From positions 5,260,001-5,324,000 of the forward strand of contig NC_057319.1 in assembly GCF_000687475.1 (NCBI RefSeq): a stretch of DNA of 64,000 nucleotides, given 5' to 3'. Under the pieces are notes generated by a model that searched no databases, was not told the origin of the DNA, and saw nothing but the letters and a program-made list of their open reading frames with translations. Positions 1 through 11,524 of the stretch are shown piece by piece. The DNA is from Ustilaginoidea virens. Its lineage: Eukaryota; Ascomycota; Sordariomycetes; Hypocreales; Clavicipitaceae. How positions within the stretch are numbered: position 1 is the first letter of the stretch; each line of letters starts with the position of its first letter. Made by a program: the position numbers and the translations under genes.

Positions 1-930
1 CCTTCGGCTCAAGTTCAAGCTGACCAGAGCGCTCCGCAGTCGCCAAACACGCCAGCCTCTGCGGCGAGCAGCGGTTCCGCCGGCGCGCCCACCTCACCAC
101 CCCTCAAGGAATCCCGCTTCTACAAGCGTGCGCTCGTCGAAGACATCGAGCCGACCCTGCGCCTCGACCTGGCGCCTGGCCTGTCGTGGCTGGCTCGCCG
201 GACGGTTCTCGGCTCCATGGCAGAAGGCTCCCTGATTGTGGAGCCCGTCCCCGCGAGCGCGAGCGCGACGCACTCTGCCGTCGTCAAGCCCCAGCTGCAC
301 CCGTGCGCTCTCTGCGGCGAGTCGAGGAACGACGCCCGGTACCTGCGCAACCATCGGTTCAGGACGAGCGAGGCGGAATCGGCGCAGCGGTACCCTCTCT
401 GCCAGTACTGCCTGAACCGCGTGCGCTCGACCTGCGACTACCTCGGCTTTCTGCGCTTGGTCAGGGACGGTCACTGGCGAGCGGATGGCGAAGACCAGGA
501 GAAGGCCGCCTGGGAGGAGAGCGTGAAGCTGAGGGACCAGATGTTCTGGGCGCGCGTCGGCGGGGGCGTGGTTCCTCACGGATACGGAGCTCCCGCCGAT
601 GGCGAGCGCTCGTCGAGGACCTCGCACGAGTCGGAGGGTTCTCGCAAATACTCGACGGATGCTGCCGGCAGCACGCTCGAGAAGGAGCCCGCGTCCCCTA
701 ATAACTACTCGACGGAAGCTGCCGGCACCGCTCACGCGAAGGAGCCCACATCCCTCGGGCCAGAGAACCTCTGCCGGGCAAGCATGTCCAAGACGGCCGA
801 ACCGCGCACGCCGCCGGAGCAAACGGACAGCGGATGTCTTGCAGGCGCGGCTGTGCAGTCGCTGGAGCCGACCAAGTTGGACGATCCAGACAGCCCAGGC
901 AGCACACCAGGGCATTCGATCACGGTGTGA
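1..930 (+). CDS. SEC2: Sec2-type Rab guanine nucleotide exchange factor, 3' part
   Basis: The frame is open from base 1 to the stop at 928-930, so the gene begins outside the window and about 309 C-terminal residues are visible. The conserved block (encoded about 91-590) has a paired-cysteine zinc-finger-like pattern, CALCGE then LCQYC, followed by VRSTCDYLGFLR and MFWARVGGGVVP. This resembles the C-terminal region of fungal Sec2/Rabin8-like exchange factors, which activate the Rab Sec4 on secretory vesicles moving to the hyphal tip. The coiled-coil exchange domain itself would lie upstream and is not seen, so the name rests on recall of the C-terminal block. The last 110 residues are Ser/Thr/Pro-rich and repetitive (YSTDAAG, YSTEAAG) and probably disordered. 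No intron is visible in this part. Confidence 0.7.
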   Translation, partial: PSAQVQADQSAPQSPNTPASAASSGSAGAPTSPPLKESRFYKRALVEDIEPTLRLDLAPGLSWLARRTVLGSMAEGSLIVEPVPASASATHSAVVKPQLHPCALCGESRNDARYLRNHRFRTSEAESAQRYPLCQYCLNRVRSTCDYLGFLRLVRDGHWRADGEDQEKAAWEESVKLRDQMFWARVGGGVVPHGYGAPADGERSSRTSHESEGSRKYSTDAAGSTLEKEPASPNNYSTEAAGTAHAKEPTSLGPENLCRASMSKTAEPRTPPEQTDSGCLAGAAVQSLEPTKLDDPDSPGSTPGHSITV

Positions 931-2231
931 GGTGCAATCGCAAATGCTTTCGTGCGGCCTGGTGATGACGGAATCTGCAACCGTTTAATATAAGCAGCGG
1001 ACCTGCGCGCGATATGCAACCGACATCCATGTACAGTAGTATTTTCGTTTCTCTACTTGTGTTTCTGTGTCTATTTTTTCCCTCTCTGTTCTGTCTTTTA
1101 TTTTCCTGTTTCTTTTCTTTGGTCTCCGTGTCTTTTCCTTCTCTGACTCTTTTTTTTTTTTTTTCCTCCCTCTCTTTTCCATCTGTCTCTTCTTTTTGTC
1201 CCCTTCTCTTATTATTTCTTCCTTTTTTTTTTTTTTCCTTTTCTTGTTCTTTCCCCCATTTCTCACCGCATCCATCCAAGTGGGCCTCGGCGCAAGCGTC
1301 GACACGGGCGTTTTTCTTCCTCTTCTTCCTTTTTGTTTCCCTTTCTCAGCCAAGCCACCGTCTACTTCTGGGGTTTCACGAAGACATGGCCGGGAGCACG
1401 CGCATTCTGCATTCACGGGAGTCTGGGGGCCAACGGGCGCTGCTTTCTTGACGCCCGACGAAACATTTTATTCTCTTTTCTGGGACGGGCGTGTGCCGGG
1501 CGTGTGCCGGGCGTGTGCCGGGCGTGTGCCGGGCGTGTGCCGGGGGCCAAGGTCAAAAGCGTACATGTAGTTTATGATGATTATCACTGGGCTGGCGAAT
1601 AATGCGGGGCGGGGAAATGATACGGATCAATATAATCAGGTACCTGCGAGGGCGAAAAGTTTCGGGGTGCAGCGTAGCTTACGTAGGTACATACATACAT
1701 GTAATCTAACGTAGCATGCTGTTTCCGGGGCGTGGTGACATGATGAAGAAGAGAAGCACGTGGAATGAATCCATGGCTCCCAATCAGATGCAGCAACCCA
1801 ACATATCAGCAGGTATTTTCAGCTTTGCGTCTTTCCCCCTCCCCCATTTGCGATTTTCAATCCCCCATTTTCCCGGTTTTGCGACGTCTACCTCTGGGAC
1901 TGCGTCTACATACTCTTGGCTCATGTGCTGCCGCCTACATTGGCTGCTGCTTGGATCGAGTGGATGAGAAACTTCTTCAGTTCTTGGCTCCTAGTCCTCT
2001 TCCGGGTCCCCACGACCACCAGATCCACTTGATTTGCAGCCCTGCAGTCCTGCAGCCCGGCAGTCCTTGGCACCCTGTTTTCCTATCGTATCCTCGCGTC
2101 GTCAGATTTCAAAAACAAAAGCGAAATAAGGAAAAAAAAGATAAAAGTTTGGTGTAGAGTATTAAGAGACTTGAGATACCACCCCACATAACAAACCCCC
2201 CCCGCCTTCCTTCTCGTCCCCCGTCCTCTTT
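931..2231. other. Intergenic, between convergent SEC2 and PMT1 ends
   Basis: About 1.3 kb with no convincing gene. From about 1040 to 1340 the plus strand is almost pure pyrimidine with several T runs. Open frames there are low-complexity Phe/Ser/Leu artefacts. An 11-bp minisatellite follows. The 3' UTRs of both flanking genes should lie here. Confidence 0.6.
1486..1540. repeat. 11-bp minisatellite, five units
   Basis: Five perfect head-to-tail copies of CGGGCGTGTGC, followed by a broken unit. They lie in the spacer between two 3' ends. Confidence 0.9.
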
Positions 2232-5200
2232 CTACAATTCATCACGGTGCGTGGCTTCTTGGCCTTCGCTGGCGGGCTTGGCCTTCATCTGCTCCGCCTC
2301 CTTCTCGCCGTCACGGCTGGCGGCCACGTTGCTGTCAGCCTCGGCCTGCTGCTGGTTGTCCTGGACAGTCTCTGGGTTCACGCCCTGCACGTCGGGGTGC
2401 GGGGGCGCCACGGCGGCATGCCCGGCCGCCACTTCGTTGCCGCCCTCGTCGACGACTCGGGTTCGCGTCTCGTACCTGGTCTCAAACTTGACCTTGCCCT
2501 GCAGCGCCTTGACTTGCTCCTCGTTCAAGAGGTTGCCGTTTTGGTCTCGGTACTCGACTCTCTGCTCTTGGTTAACCACCCTGGCACCAGCGGGCCCGGC
2601 ATCGGCAGAGACGCCGGCTCCTCCGGGCAGCTGGCTCTCCAGGACAGGCGGCGCGGGGCTTGACGAGCTGGGGACGTTGGAGTCGGCCTCGTAGCCGGGG
2701 GTGTACTGATCGTACTGTAAAACACATTGTCAGTATCTTTATTTTGTCATGTATATATATATTGGGCTGGACGGAAATGGCCATGCGCGACAAAGTCACC
2801 AAGAGGCACTGCTTACCCGGTCAAAAAAGGTGTTGCAATCCCAATCCCATTTGTCAAACAGCTTCACGCGCTTGCAGTCGTTCTTGGTCCAGCTGTTGCC
2901 ATAGGCCAGAGGGGAGTACAGGGAGAAAGCGGCGATGGAGAGGACCAAGAACAGCATGGTGGCTGCCTTGTTCACAACCGCGTTGTCCTTGGCGCCGACT
3001 CCTGGAATTCGAACCGTCAGGAAATCAAACAGTTGGCAGAGAGCGACAATGGCGAAATACAGAGCAGGGAAGTAGTGGTGCAGGAACAGCTGACGACCCA
3101 TGAGAAAGAAGGGGAAATAGTGAAGAGCCCAGCCGAGAACCGAGGTGCCGAGCTCATAGTCGAATCTCTTGAACGTGGTGCTGGCGTAGTCGTCGTAGCT
3201 TCGCTGCCATCGCAAAACGGCGACAGCCTTGAAGAGGAACCAGACGGCGATGCTGAGGGTGGAGGACCACCAGATGACGGGGTTGCCAATGAGGTATATC
3301 TGCGTGTGGTTCTTGCTCCAGAAGTTGATGCCCCGTCGAAGAAGGGGCCAGGACTGGGGACGCGAATCCCAAGCGTGAGAGTCCGTGAGACCGGCGTTTG
3401 TGGTCCACATGACCTTTTGGAGCTCCCAGAACTTGCCGAAAAAGCCCGGGTTGCGGTAGTTGACCTTTTCTGTGCCTGGGCCAAACTGTGGGTGTTCGTT
3501 GTGTTCGACGTACCACAAGCTGTTTGGCAAGCTGCCGCCACGGGCGCAAGTCACCTCCTGCTGCTCCGAGGCCCAATCTGGAAGCTTGACCTTGTGGGAG
3601 AACAAGACACAGCCAGTCATGACGTGAACCAGACGGAATTTCGTCTCAATGGTTCGAACGCGCTTCTTGGCAACCGAGCCTTTTGACTTGGACGTGACAA
3701 TTTCAACGCGGAAAAAGTCGTTTGCGTCACCGTCGAAGCCTTCGTATCCGTAGGCGGAAACCTCGTTCTGCCAATCGGCTTCCGTGACGGGCGGGCGAAC
3801 ATCGTGGGAGTGAAGGCGACGGTGGGTAGGGTAGTGGAACAGTCGAAGAACAGCTCCGTTCTCGATGAAGATGGGGCCGTCGGGAAGATTGTCCCATGCC
3901 ATGGTGCCGTTGATGGGGTTGCCTTGGCTATCGAGGGGTTGCGTCTGGTTTTCCAGGAACCAGATGTTGTTCTCGTCCTTGTGAGGATACAGAGTAATCT
4001 GCTGCTGCTTGCTGCCGGTAGGATACATGAGAGAGTGAGAGTGCAGGTAGCCACCTTGCGTGTTGACGTGTCGAATCGAAACGCGGCTACCAAAAACAAC
4101 GTCGGCGGCGACGTCCTGCATGCCCTTGCTGTTCAACGTTGCCTGGAACTCGGAGGTCATGAAACCGTCGCCGTCTCCGGGGTTGACCAGGCAGACAAAG
4201 TGGATGGCGAACATGGCCATGTAGAAGGTGAGTGGGATGACAATAAGGCAGAAAGCTCGAGCCATGAAGTGCTTGGTCCAGAGACGCATGGTGACGTTAT
4301 TGTTGTCTCCAAGGAGAACCCAGAGTTGCAGAAGAGTCAAGGCGCCGACCCAGGCAATGGTAAATAAACCGACCCATTTGATGCTGACAGTAATGCCCAA
4401 GCCAAGCCCCGTCATGGCCAGCCAGAACCACCAAACAGGCCGGAAAGCCTTGGCTGGTCCTTGCTCATGTTGGTTCGTAAAGCAGGAGAAAGCGAGCGCA
4501 GTGAAGGCGGTGGCGGCGACCAAGGGCGAGTCCAGGAGGATCAGTCGAGCCTGGGTCAAAAGTCCGTTCTCTGGTGCACTCTTTGTCAGCAACGCCGCGG
4601 CGAAACCACGTCTGGGAGGGGTGCATCAGCTGGCGTCGGACAAGACGTACCAAAGACGATCAAGGATGCGCCCATGGCAGCTGTCACGGTACGGCATCCA
4701 GCCGCCTTGAGAGTGAAGAACATGAAAGGAACCAAAAGAATACCGCACAGGGCGGGGAACAGTCTCATGGCTACATAAGGAACCTTGGGCTCCAGGTAGT
4801 CTTTGCCAATGTCCTTGAAGTCGAAGTTGCCGTCGAATCCAGCCAACCAGCCGGTCAAAGCGATGAGCATCTTGGCCAGTGGCGGATGCACGTCCATGAA
4901 GAACTTGCCCTTGATGTATTTCGATGCGAAGCCGCCGAAGCTATAAATCCCCAAGACGTGGTGAGACCATGCATGGCTCGACAAGACCAGAAGCGCGCTG
5001 CCGCAGACGGCTAATGGAGCACTTACTGCACTTCGTCAAAGACGACGCTGCTGGGCTGATAGATGCGGAAGATGCGGACCAGGGCTCCAAGCAAGGTCAG
5101 TCCCAGACCGACTACGTAATCGGAGGATGGCAGCTGGAAGATGTCATGGTCCTCCACTCCGTCAGACTTGTATGAAGTGATTTTCGCCTTGCCGTTGTTT

Positions 5201-5247
5201 CCCTGCGGCCGGGGACTCTTGTTTCGAGCGTAACTCGACCGCGCCAT
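2232..5247 (-). CDS. PMT1: Dolichyl-phosphate-mannose:protein O-mannosyltransferase, Pmt1 type
   Basis: Transfers mannose from dolichyl-phosphate to Ser/Thr of proteins entering the ER, normally as a Pmt1-Pmt2 heterodimer. Exons on the minus strand are 5247-5027, 4940-4651, 4570-2817 and 2714-2232, giving 915 residues, and all junctions keep frame. The catalytic loop carries Asp71-Glu72 (VVFDEVHFGGF) followed by MDVHPPLAKML; FGGFASKYIK points to the Pmt1 rather than the Pmt2 or Pmt4 subfamily. A central luminal region (about 310-520) has the MIR-like sequences, for example YLHSHSLMYPTGS. Several hydrophobic segments flank it, as in the multi-spanning family. The C-terminal 160 residues are acidic, disordered and end in HRDEL, an ER-retrieval-like tail. 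ATG 5247 was chosen because MARSSY starts the conserved part; a longer in-frame start exists at 5358. Confidence 0.93.
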
Positions 5248-6590
5248 GATTGTATGAGAGCCTATGGCCGAGGTCTCAAATAAAGGGTGGTCCGTGTGAA
5301 GTGTTGATCGAGGAGCCTCGGTGGGCAAGGGCAAGGGAGGGCAAGGTGACGAGGGCAAGGGGAAAGGGAACCAAGTTAATGAGAGTGGTGAAGAAAAGAC
5401 GAAGTCATTAAAATGGCGGCATTGACCGAAATACCGGAAACCAATGGCCGAGGAGAAGGAAATGTCTCGAACCCCTTTGTGAATGGTTGATTAGCGGAAG
5501 GAATTGAGGATGGGAGAGGAAAAGGCCAGACCAGAAGGTGGGAAAGGGAATAAGGGGAATGAATGCCTCCTCAGGCTCGAGCCTGTCAGGCCCCTTGGTG
5601 CAGAGCTGGTGTTGGAACTTGGAGCTACCAGCAGTCTGGTGAGTGCATGTGGCAACATTGGCAGGCGAGCCGTGCAAGCCCATGCATGCTACCGAGTACG
5701 GAGTACTGCAAGGCTCTACGGAGTACGGACTACAGAGTACGCTCCAGCAGTCTAGCAGTCCCGCTCCGGGTGCCAGGGTGCCAGGCCAGATTTCACGATT
5801 TCACCCCAGAAATAGCCAGCTCCGCTTTAGCAGTTTAGTATCCTGCGGACACTCTAAACGCTAGGTACCTAGTAGGTACTAGTCTATATCTAGTACATTA
5901 TAGATACTCGTTTATACCTGGAATACTGTAGGTGCTAGTCTACACCCTGCATATAGTAGGTACTCGCCGATACTTAGTACGCTGTAGGTACTAACCATGC
6001 TCTGTACTGTAGCGAACGCAAGGCATGCCATTGCTAACATTGATTGAAGCTAGCGAACCAGACGTGCCCCTTCGTTTCACGCCGACTGACGCGTCTATGC
6101 TCGTGTCTGGTTGCATTCCAAACCCTTGGACTTCCACGGTTCCATTCGCAGGTCGAATCGGCGGCAGCTGGTGACGAATCTGCAAATGTCCTACAGGAGC
6201 TGGAACGTAAGACGCCTTGGTCCTTCAGACCCACGACCCCTTGCCATTACGGACAGATGGATGCATAATGACAAATGGGCACAGCCCGTGCCTCGCTGTC
6301 GGACGCAACAGCGATACTCCGTACGGACTACACTGTAGTACTTGACCTCACTAGCAGAATATAGGGGGACGCATTGCACCTCGCTCCGAGATGTCGACAC
6401 GAATTCTTTTCATTCTTTAGCCTCTACGGAGGACCATAAAGATTGACTCATCCGCCAGGCGCGGCCGGCCCATACTTTGTGGAAGGCACTGCGACGGACT
6501 CTCGAGTATCCACCAATGGCTCTGCGTCGCGTCGTCGACTTGTGGGGGGCCACTGGCCACTTTTTCAGCCCTTTCTTTAGAGGGCGCACT

Positions 6591-6620
6591 ACTCCGTACT
6601 CCGTACTCCGTACTCCGTAC
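6591..6620. repeat. 7-bp tandem repeat ACTCCGT
   Basis: Four perfect units of ACTCCGT plus two bases. The same word, or its complement ACGGAGT, recurs singly nearby and in other spacers of the window. Confidence 0.9.
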
Positions 6621-7384
6621 AACCCAGTTGACCCCTTTTCTTTTAAGAGAGGCTGGTGGATGGTGCGTGAGGACTTGCATAGTACATACCTACCCAGAGA
6701 TATCTCTTCCCTGCCTTGCAGCAAACGATTTGCCTGTCAGTACGGAGTGCGGAGTACATGTAGCCTGTTGACACCGTCCGGCTCCCTTACGGAGTACTCC
6801 ATAGTGGGCCGAGGATAACCACATGTCAACCGGCCCCCGCGTCAATCAATTAATTCAATGGCGACTGCTAAGAGCAATCACCCACATAAATGACAGTTTC
6901 GAAGTTGACACGCAGGCTGGCTGGCAGCTGCACTGCCAGTTTGGTCAACTATTTCTTGCCATCCGCGAGCCCTTGCTATCCTTGCTGTTTTTGAACTTCT
7001 GGCAAGTGGAACTGTACACGTAGACACAGCGGGAAGGAACACCTGAACATGCGAGAAAAAATTTTCGAACATGCAATGACCCTAATCTTAAAACAGAAGA
7101 TGTACCTTTGCATACATTTTTCTATTAGAAGCTATATACTAGCTTTGTCTCCTTTTTGCTCTACTATTTCTCCTTTTAACACTACTACCACTACTACACC
7201 ACATTATCACGACTTTTGCCCACGCAATAGTCTTGAGTCTTGGAAGCGATTCTGATCACACTGCACTAATTAGTATTAGCAATCGATCGAAGGATCTCTT
7301 ATTATATATAGGGCGCGGGCAGGGTACTAAGGCAGCGGGTGATGTAGGTAATGCATCGTTATGTTAAGGGTCACGTGTGCTGTG

Positions 7385-7434
7385 GTGGTCGCACCTTCCG
7401 CATCTATCAGCCCAGCAGCGTCGTCTTTGACGAA
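7385..7434 (+). pseudogene. Fragment of PMT1 exon 1
   Basis: Bases 7395-7434 are identical over 40 bp to the complement of 5032-5071, the end of PMT1 exon 1 that encodes FRIYQPSSVVFDE. Ten more bases upstream match imperfectly. Similarity stops a few bases short of the PMT1 exon-intron boundary. The copy is on the opposite strand from PMT1, sits in AT-rich DNA and has no other PMT1 sequence around it, so it cannot make a protein. It is a microduplication or a relic of a decayed PMT copy. Confidence 0.85.
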
Positions 7435-7544
7435 TTATATAGGAAGAAGCCTGCGTTAGCTTACCTAGAGCATCACCCGGTTATACGGCGCCCCCTGTTA
7501 TTGACAAGAGTCTTGGGCAAAGAAACCGCAGGCAGCCTTCTAGT

Positions 7545-7720
7545 GCCAGCTGCGAAAGATGCCTGCCGCGAAAGACGCTAGCTGTAGTAAATGACTATTT
7601 CGTACGAGAAATGCCTACCGCTATAGAAAAAATTAAAAAAATTCAATAGATGCCTGATGCAATAGATATCTACTGCGATAGCTGCCTATTGCAAAAGAAA
7701 AATAGATGCAGCCATCTCTC
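7545..7720. repeat. Degenerate short repeats
   Basis: Four or five loosely spaced copies of a word like ATGCCTGCCGCGAAAGA, drifting to ATGCCTACCGCTATAGA, ATGCCTGATGCAATAGA and CTGCCTATTGCAAAAGA. The differences are mostly C-to-T and G-to-A. It looks like an old tandem repeat decayed by transition mutation. Confidence 0.5.
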
Positions 7721-8004
7721 GCAGCAGGTTATCTTCGCAGCAGGTTTCGCAGCTTATTCCGTAGTGGGGCATACTCTCAAACTAGCCAATCAGACTTACG
7801 TTTTCTGATTTACTAGCTTATGTAACCACCGTAGGCTGTCGTCGCGGCCCTGCCTGGATTAACGTAAACCCGACCTTTCGTCGCGGGCCGGTGCGTAGCC
7901 TTGAATAATTGCTTGGCTTCCCAGCCAGAAAACTCGTGCCAAAGAGACGCAGCCGACTCCAGCCAAAACCGCGACCCCAACGTCGACGGAAAAAAAAAAA
8001 AAAA

Positions 8005-9336
8005 ATGGCTGCAGCTGCGACAAAGCCGGACCCGGCGACGGTCCTGGATGAGCTCAAGCCTCCCTCCGGGGTCGTTCTGCCGCCACGCGAGATTCGCAAC
8101 ATCTTGGAAAAGACGGCCGGCTACGTCGCGCGAAACGGCGCCGTGTTCGAGGAGCGCATCAGGGACAAGGAGGCACAAAACCCAAAGTTCAGCTTTCTGA
8201 ACCCGGCCGACGCTTACTTCGCCTTTTACGAATGGAGGCTGAGCGAGATCAAGGCCGGACGGGGTACCGACATTGCGGCTGGCAGAGCCGGCGAAGCGCC
8301 AGCCGAGCCTGAAAAGCCCAAAGGTCCCCCCAAGCCTCCCGATTTCCAGTTCTCCGCTCGCATGCCGCGCATCAACCAAAAGGACCTCGAGGTCATTCGT
8401 CTTACGGCCCTCTTTGTCGCGAAAAATGGCCGGCAGTTCATGACGCAGCTTGCCCAGCGCGAGACGGCCAACCCGCAGTTTCAGTTTCTGATACCCAACC
8501 ACACCTTTCACATCTTTTTCCAACACCTGGTCGACCAGTATACGGCGTTGATAAGAGCCGCCGGCGCCGACGGCGAGGGCGGGAAGCTCCAGGCCGAACT
8601 GACGGCCGAGCTGGAGCAAAACATGCAGGACAAGTACCGGGTCCTCGGCAGGGCGAAACAACGTGCCGAATACGGCAAGTTCCAAGAGTCGGAGCGGCAA
8701 AAGAAGGAGGAGGAAGAGGAAATGAAGAAGCAGGAATTCGCGAGGATTGACTGGGGAGACTTTGTTGTCGTAGAGACAATCACCTTTAGCGAGGCGGACG
8801 AGACGGCCAACCTGCCGCCCCCGACCAACCTTTCCGAGCTGCAGTATGCGTCCCTCGAAGACCGCAACAAGGCCTCCATCAGCGCCAACTTGCGAATCGA
8901 AGAGGCCTTCCCTGACGAAGACCTCAGCAACAATGGTCTTGCCGCCGCGCCGCCATCCACCCAGACTCTTCCCGTACACCCCGCATATGGCGTGCAGCAA
9001 CAACAGCCTTCGCATCCGCACCCACAGCCAGGCCAACCGGCCGCCGCTCAAGCATATCCCAATGGCTCCCAGCCACAAAAAGCTGCCCAGGATGACGAGG
9101 AGGCTCGCCGAATTCAAGAACGTGCCGACGCTCAAGCACGCCTGCAACAAGCGCAGTCGGAAGCCAGAGGCAGCGCGCCACCAATGAAGATTCGAGAGAA
9201 TTATGTACCTCGAGCGGCGCAGCGAACCAGCAGCAAGCCTGGAGCCCCGACGGCTCTTTGCCCCAACTGCAAGCAGCAAATTCCTATCAACGAGCTTGAG
9301 GCCCATATGCGAAGTAAGTTGCAATTCCGGCATGCT

Positions 9337-9370
<34 letters not shown>

Positions 9371-9741
9371 TTCTCTCCCTCGCTTTTTTTTTTCTTTGCT
9401 TTCCCCGTTACTAATCTTGACGGGTCATAGTTGAGCTCTTGGATCCGCGATGGAAGGAACAGAAGGCAGCGGCAGAGTCTCGATACACGGCAACGATTAC
9501 TGGTTCGGAAATCGCGCAAAACCTCAAGCGCCTTGCCAGCCAGCGCAACGACGTTGTTGATCCCTCGACTGGGCAGCCCATCTCGGAAGAGGAACTGGCG
9601 AGGAGAAAACGAGCGGCCGTAAACCCGCCAGAGGTGCAGCAGCCAGACAGCAGGCCACACCCGGCGAACCATCCGCATAGCGTAAATGTGGAGGAACAGA
9701 TTCGGGCGATTCATCAGAAGTTTGCGGCGGACAAGAAGTGA
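8005..9741 (+). CDS. SF3A1: Splicing factor 3A subunit 1 (Prp21-like, SURP domains)
   Basis: Component of the SF3a complex that helps U2 snRNP bind the branch site in the nucleus. Exons are 8005-9313 and 9431-9741, giving 539 residues. Two SURP modules are clear at about residues 32-78 (YVARNGAVFEERI, FSFLNPADAYFAFY) and 130-180 (FVAKNGRQFMTQL, FQFLIPNHTFHIFF), followed by the acidic PRP21 region, a Gln/Pro-rich linker, a zinc-knuckle-like CPNCKQQIP, and the conserved ELLDPRWKEQ after the intron. The intron joins in phase 1, restoring HMRIELLDPRW, and contains long T runs plus a CTAAT branch site. ATG 8005 follows an A run; an in-frame upstream ATG at 7909 would add only a low-complexity Lys/Arg leader. 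Confidence 0.93.
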
Positions 9742-10930
9742 TGGCATGGCGGAGGACTCTCGACGATGAAATTTCCAGTCAAGAATCCCGCCAAGAATCC
9801 CGTCAAGGATCCCCCGTGGCCCCGACAGCCTGTCACGTGTGGACGCCGGATGTTGGCAGGAGTGGCAGCGTCATGTGCCTGCCGAAGAACACAACAAGCT
9901 ATCCGATGCCAATACGTGGACCGTGGTGGACAAGAAGAAGAGGAGCACGATTACAGAGACGACGGGATAGCAGGAGGCTGCACCATGTGTGTAGAAACCC
10001 GTGCAGGATGCATGGTGCGGATGCTGTATGCTGTATGCTGTACGATAACGATACCAAGCGTGATGGAGGGATATATACAGCCAATTTCAACGCGTCGATA
10101 GGGTGGAAACGGGCCGCCGCAGATTAGACATTCTCGGTAGAGCCGAGCAAAGTTCAAATTCTTTTGCCCGTCGACAGCAGTACGTGGCGCCTGCTGGAGA
10201 GCTGATGTCTGGTCCAGACCGGACATGGACATGGACATGGACCATTCCAAGCGGTTGCAGTGAACACATGCAGTGAACGAACGGTGGATGCGTAGTGCAC
10301 TTAGCGGCTGCCAGCACCGAGACGTCCAGTCAAGCTGGTTCATGCTTCCCCGCTTTGCCCCCGATGGATGGGGTCGGCTGGCGCATGGGGTGACGTTTGA
10401 CAGGCCGCACAGATGCTGCCGCCCACCTGGAGGCTCGAGAGTAAACAGGCACGGTGTGGTGTCACAGCCTCACAGACTCACCAGCACCCCACCTCGAAAA
10501 CCAACTTCATTCTTCGCTCCTGCTGAGCCTCCACGTCGTCTTGCACCAACCGAGCGACATCTGCGGCAGACGACACCAGCGAAACCCCCGCGGCGCCCTA
10601 TTCCACGGCCTCCCCGCTTCAGGAGCACTCGGCCGCTAATCCGTCAATCCTTCTGCCGTCCTCGAACCACGCCCTGCCAAGCTTGGCCGTCACCATCGTC
10701 AAACGGCCACCGTACCTCCTCATCCGAAGCAAACGAGGGCTTGACGTAGCAGGCCACCCTCCGCCCAAGCCCCCCGCCCCCCCGCGTCGTCGTCCACCCG
10801 CCTCTCCCGAGTCCTCGTCCAAACCGCCAAACTGCCTGAGCAACAGGACACCGGCCGGGCTGCCGGCCCCAACGCCCCCGCCGCCTCGCCCTCCTCGCCG
10901 CCCAAGAGTCCGTCCTTCCACCGGCCCATC
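9742..10930. other. Intergenic between SF3A1 and SNX3
   Basis: About 1.2 kb. No frame looks coding. 10450-10930 is C-rich and Pro-codon-rich and is probably the SNX3 promoter and 5' UTR. A short GGACAT repeat lies at about 10220-10245. Confidence 0.5.
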
Positions 10931-11524
10931 ATGCAGGCCATGCCTGACACGCGCCACCAGAGCTTCGACGAGATCTACGGCCCGCCGGAGAACTTTCTCG
11001 AGATAGAAGTCAGTCAGTCCCCCACCATGCTTTGCCAACCGCGGCCTTCCGGGGGGGGGGGGGGGGGCTAAACGATGACGGGTTATTTTTTTGCGCTAGA
11101 TTCGCAACCCCCGAACGCACGGCATCGGCCGCTCCATGTACACCGACTACGAGATCCTGTGCCGCACAAACATCCCGGCCTTTAAGCTCCGCCAGAGCAG
11201 CGTGCGCAGGCGGTACTCGGACTTTGAGTACTTCCGCGACATCCTGGAGCGGGAGAGCGCCCGCGTGACCATCCCCCCGCTGCCGGGCAAGGTCTTCACC
11301 AACAGGTTCAGCGACGACGTCATCGAGGGGAGGCGCGCGGGCCTGGAGAAGTTTCTCAAGATTGTGGTGGGGCACCCGCTGCTGCAGACGGGCAGCAAGG
11401 TCCTGGCTGCGTTTGTGCAAGGTACGGCTTTTCCCCCTCTGCTGTGGTGGAGCCGCGGTTGGGCTCTGGTTGCGCTCGCGTGCTGATGTGTCTAGATCCA
11501 AACTGGGACAGAAATGCGTGGTGA
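10931..11524 (+). CDS. SNX3: Sorting nexin-3 (Grd19-like), PX domain
   Basis: Binds PI3P on endosomes and returns cargo to the Golgi with retromer. Exons are 10931-11008, 11100-11421 and 11496-11524, giving 142 residues, the usual size for fungal Snx3. The protein is essentially one PX domain: [11 protein letters not shown], then [14 protein letters not shown] carrying the phosphoinositide-binding Arg-Tyr, the loop PPLPGK, and the basic RRAGLEKFL helix. The last exon encodes only DPNWDRNAW, a tail I recall from fungal Snx3. The first intron carries an unbroken G run of 17-18 bases. The start at MQAMPDTR gives the expected N-terminus. Confidence 0.93.

Larger units (their letters stand above)
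5248..8004. other. Gene-free repeat-rich spacer
   Basis: About 2.75 kb with no supportable gene of its own. 5690-5760 and 6300-6800 hold many copies of TACGGAGTA-like motifs. 5860-6000 is full of TAGGTACTAGT-like palindromic elements. 6850-7800 is AT-rich with frequent TA steps, as expected of decayed repeats. The PMT1 promoter and SF3A1 5' UTR must lie at the two edges. Confidence 0.6.

Noticed and set aside
1014..1570. Frames over the pyrimidine tract
   Set aside because: Phe/Ser/Leu strings produced by simple sequence; complement frames are Lys/Glu strings.
7813..9747. 644-codon minus-strand frame opposite SF3A1
   Set aside because: It is antisense to a clearly conserved splicing factor, crosses its poly-T intron as a Lys run and has no domain of its own.
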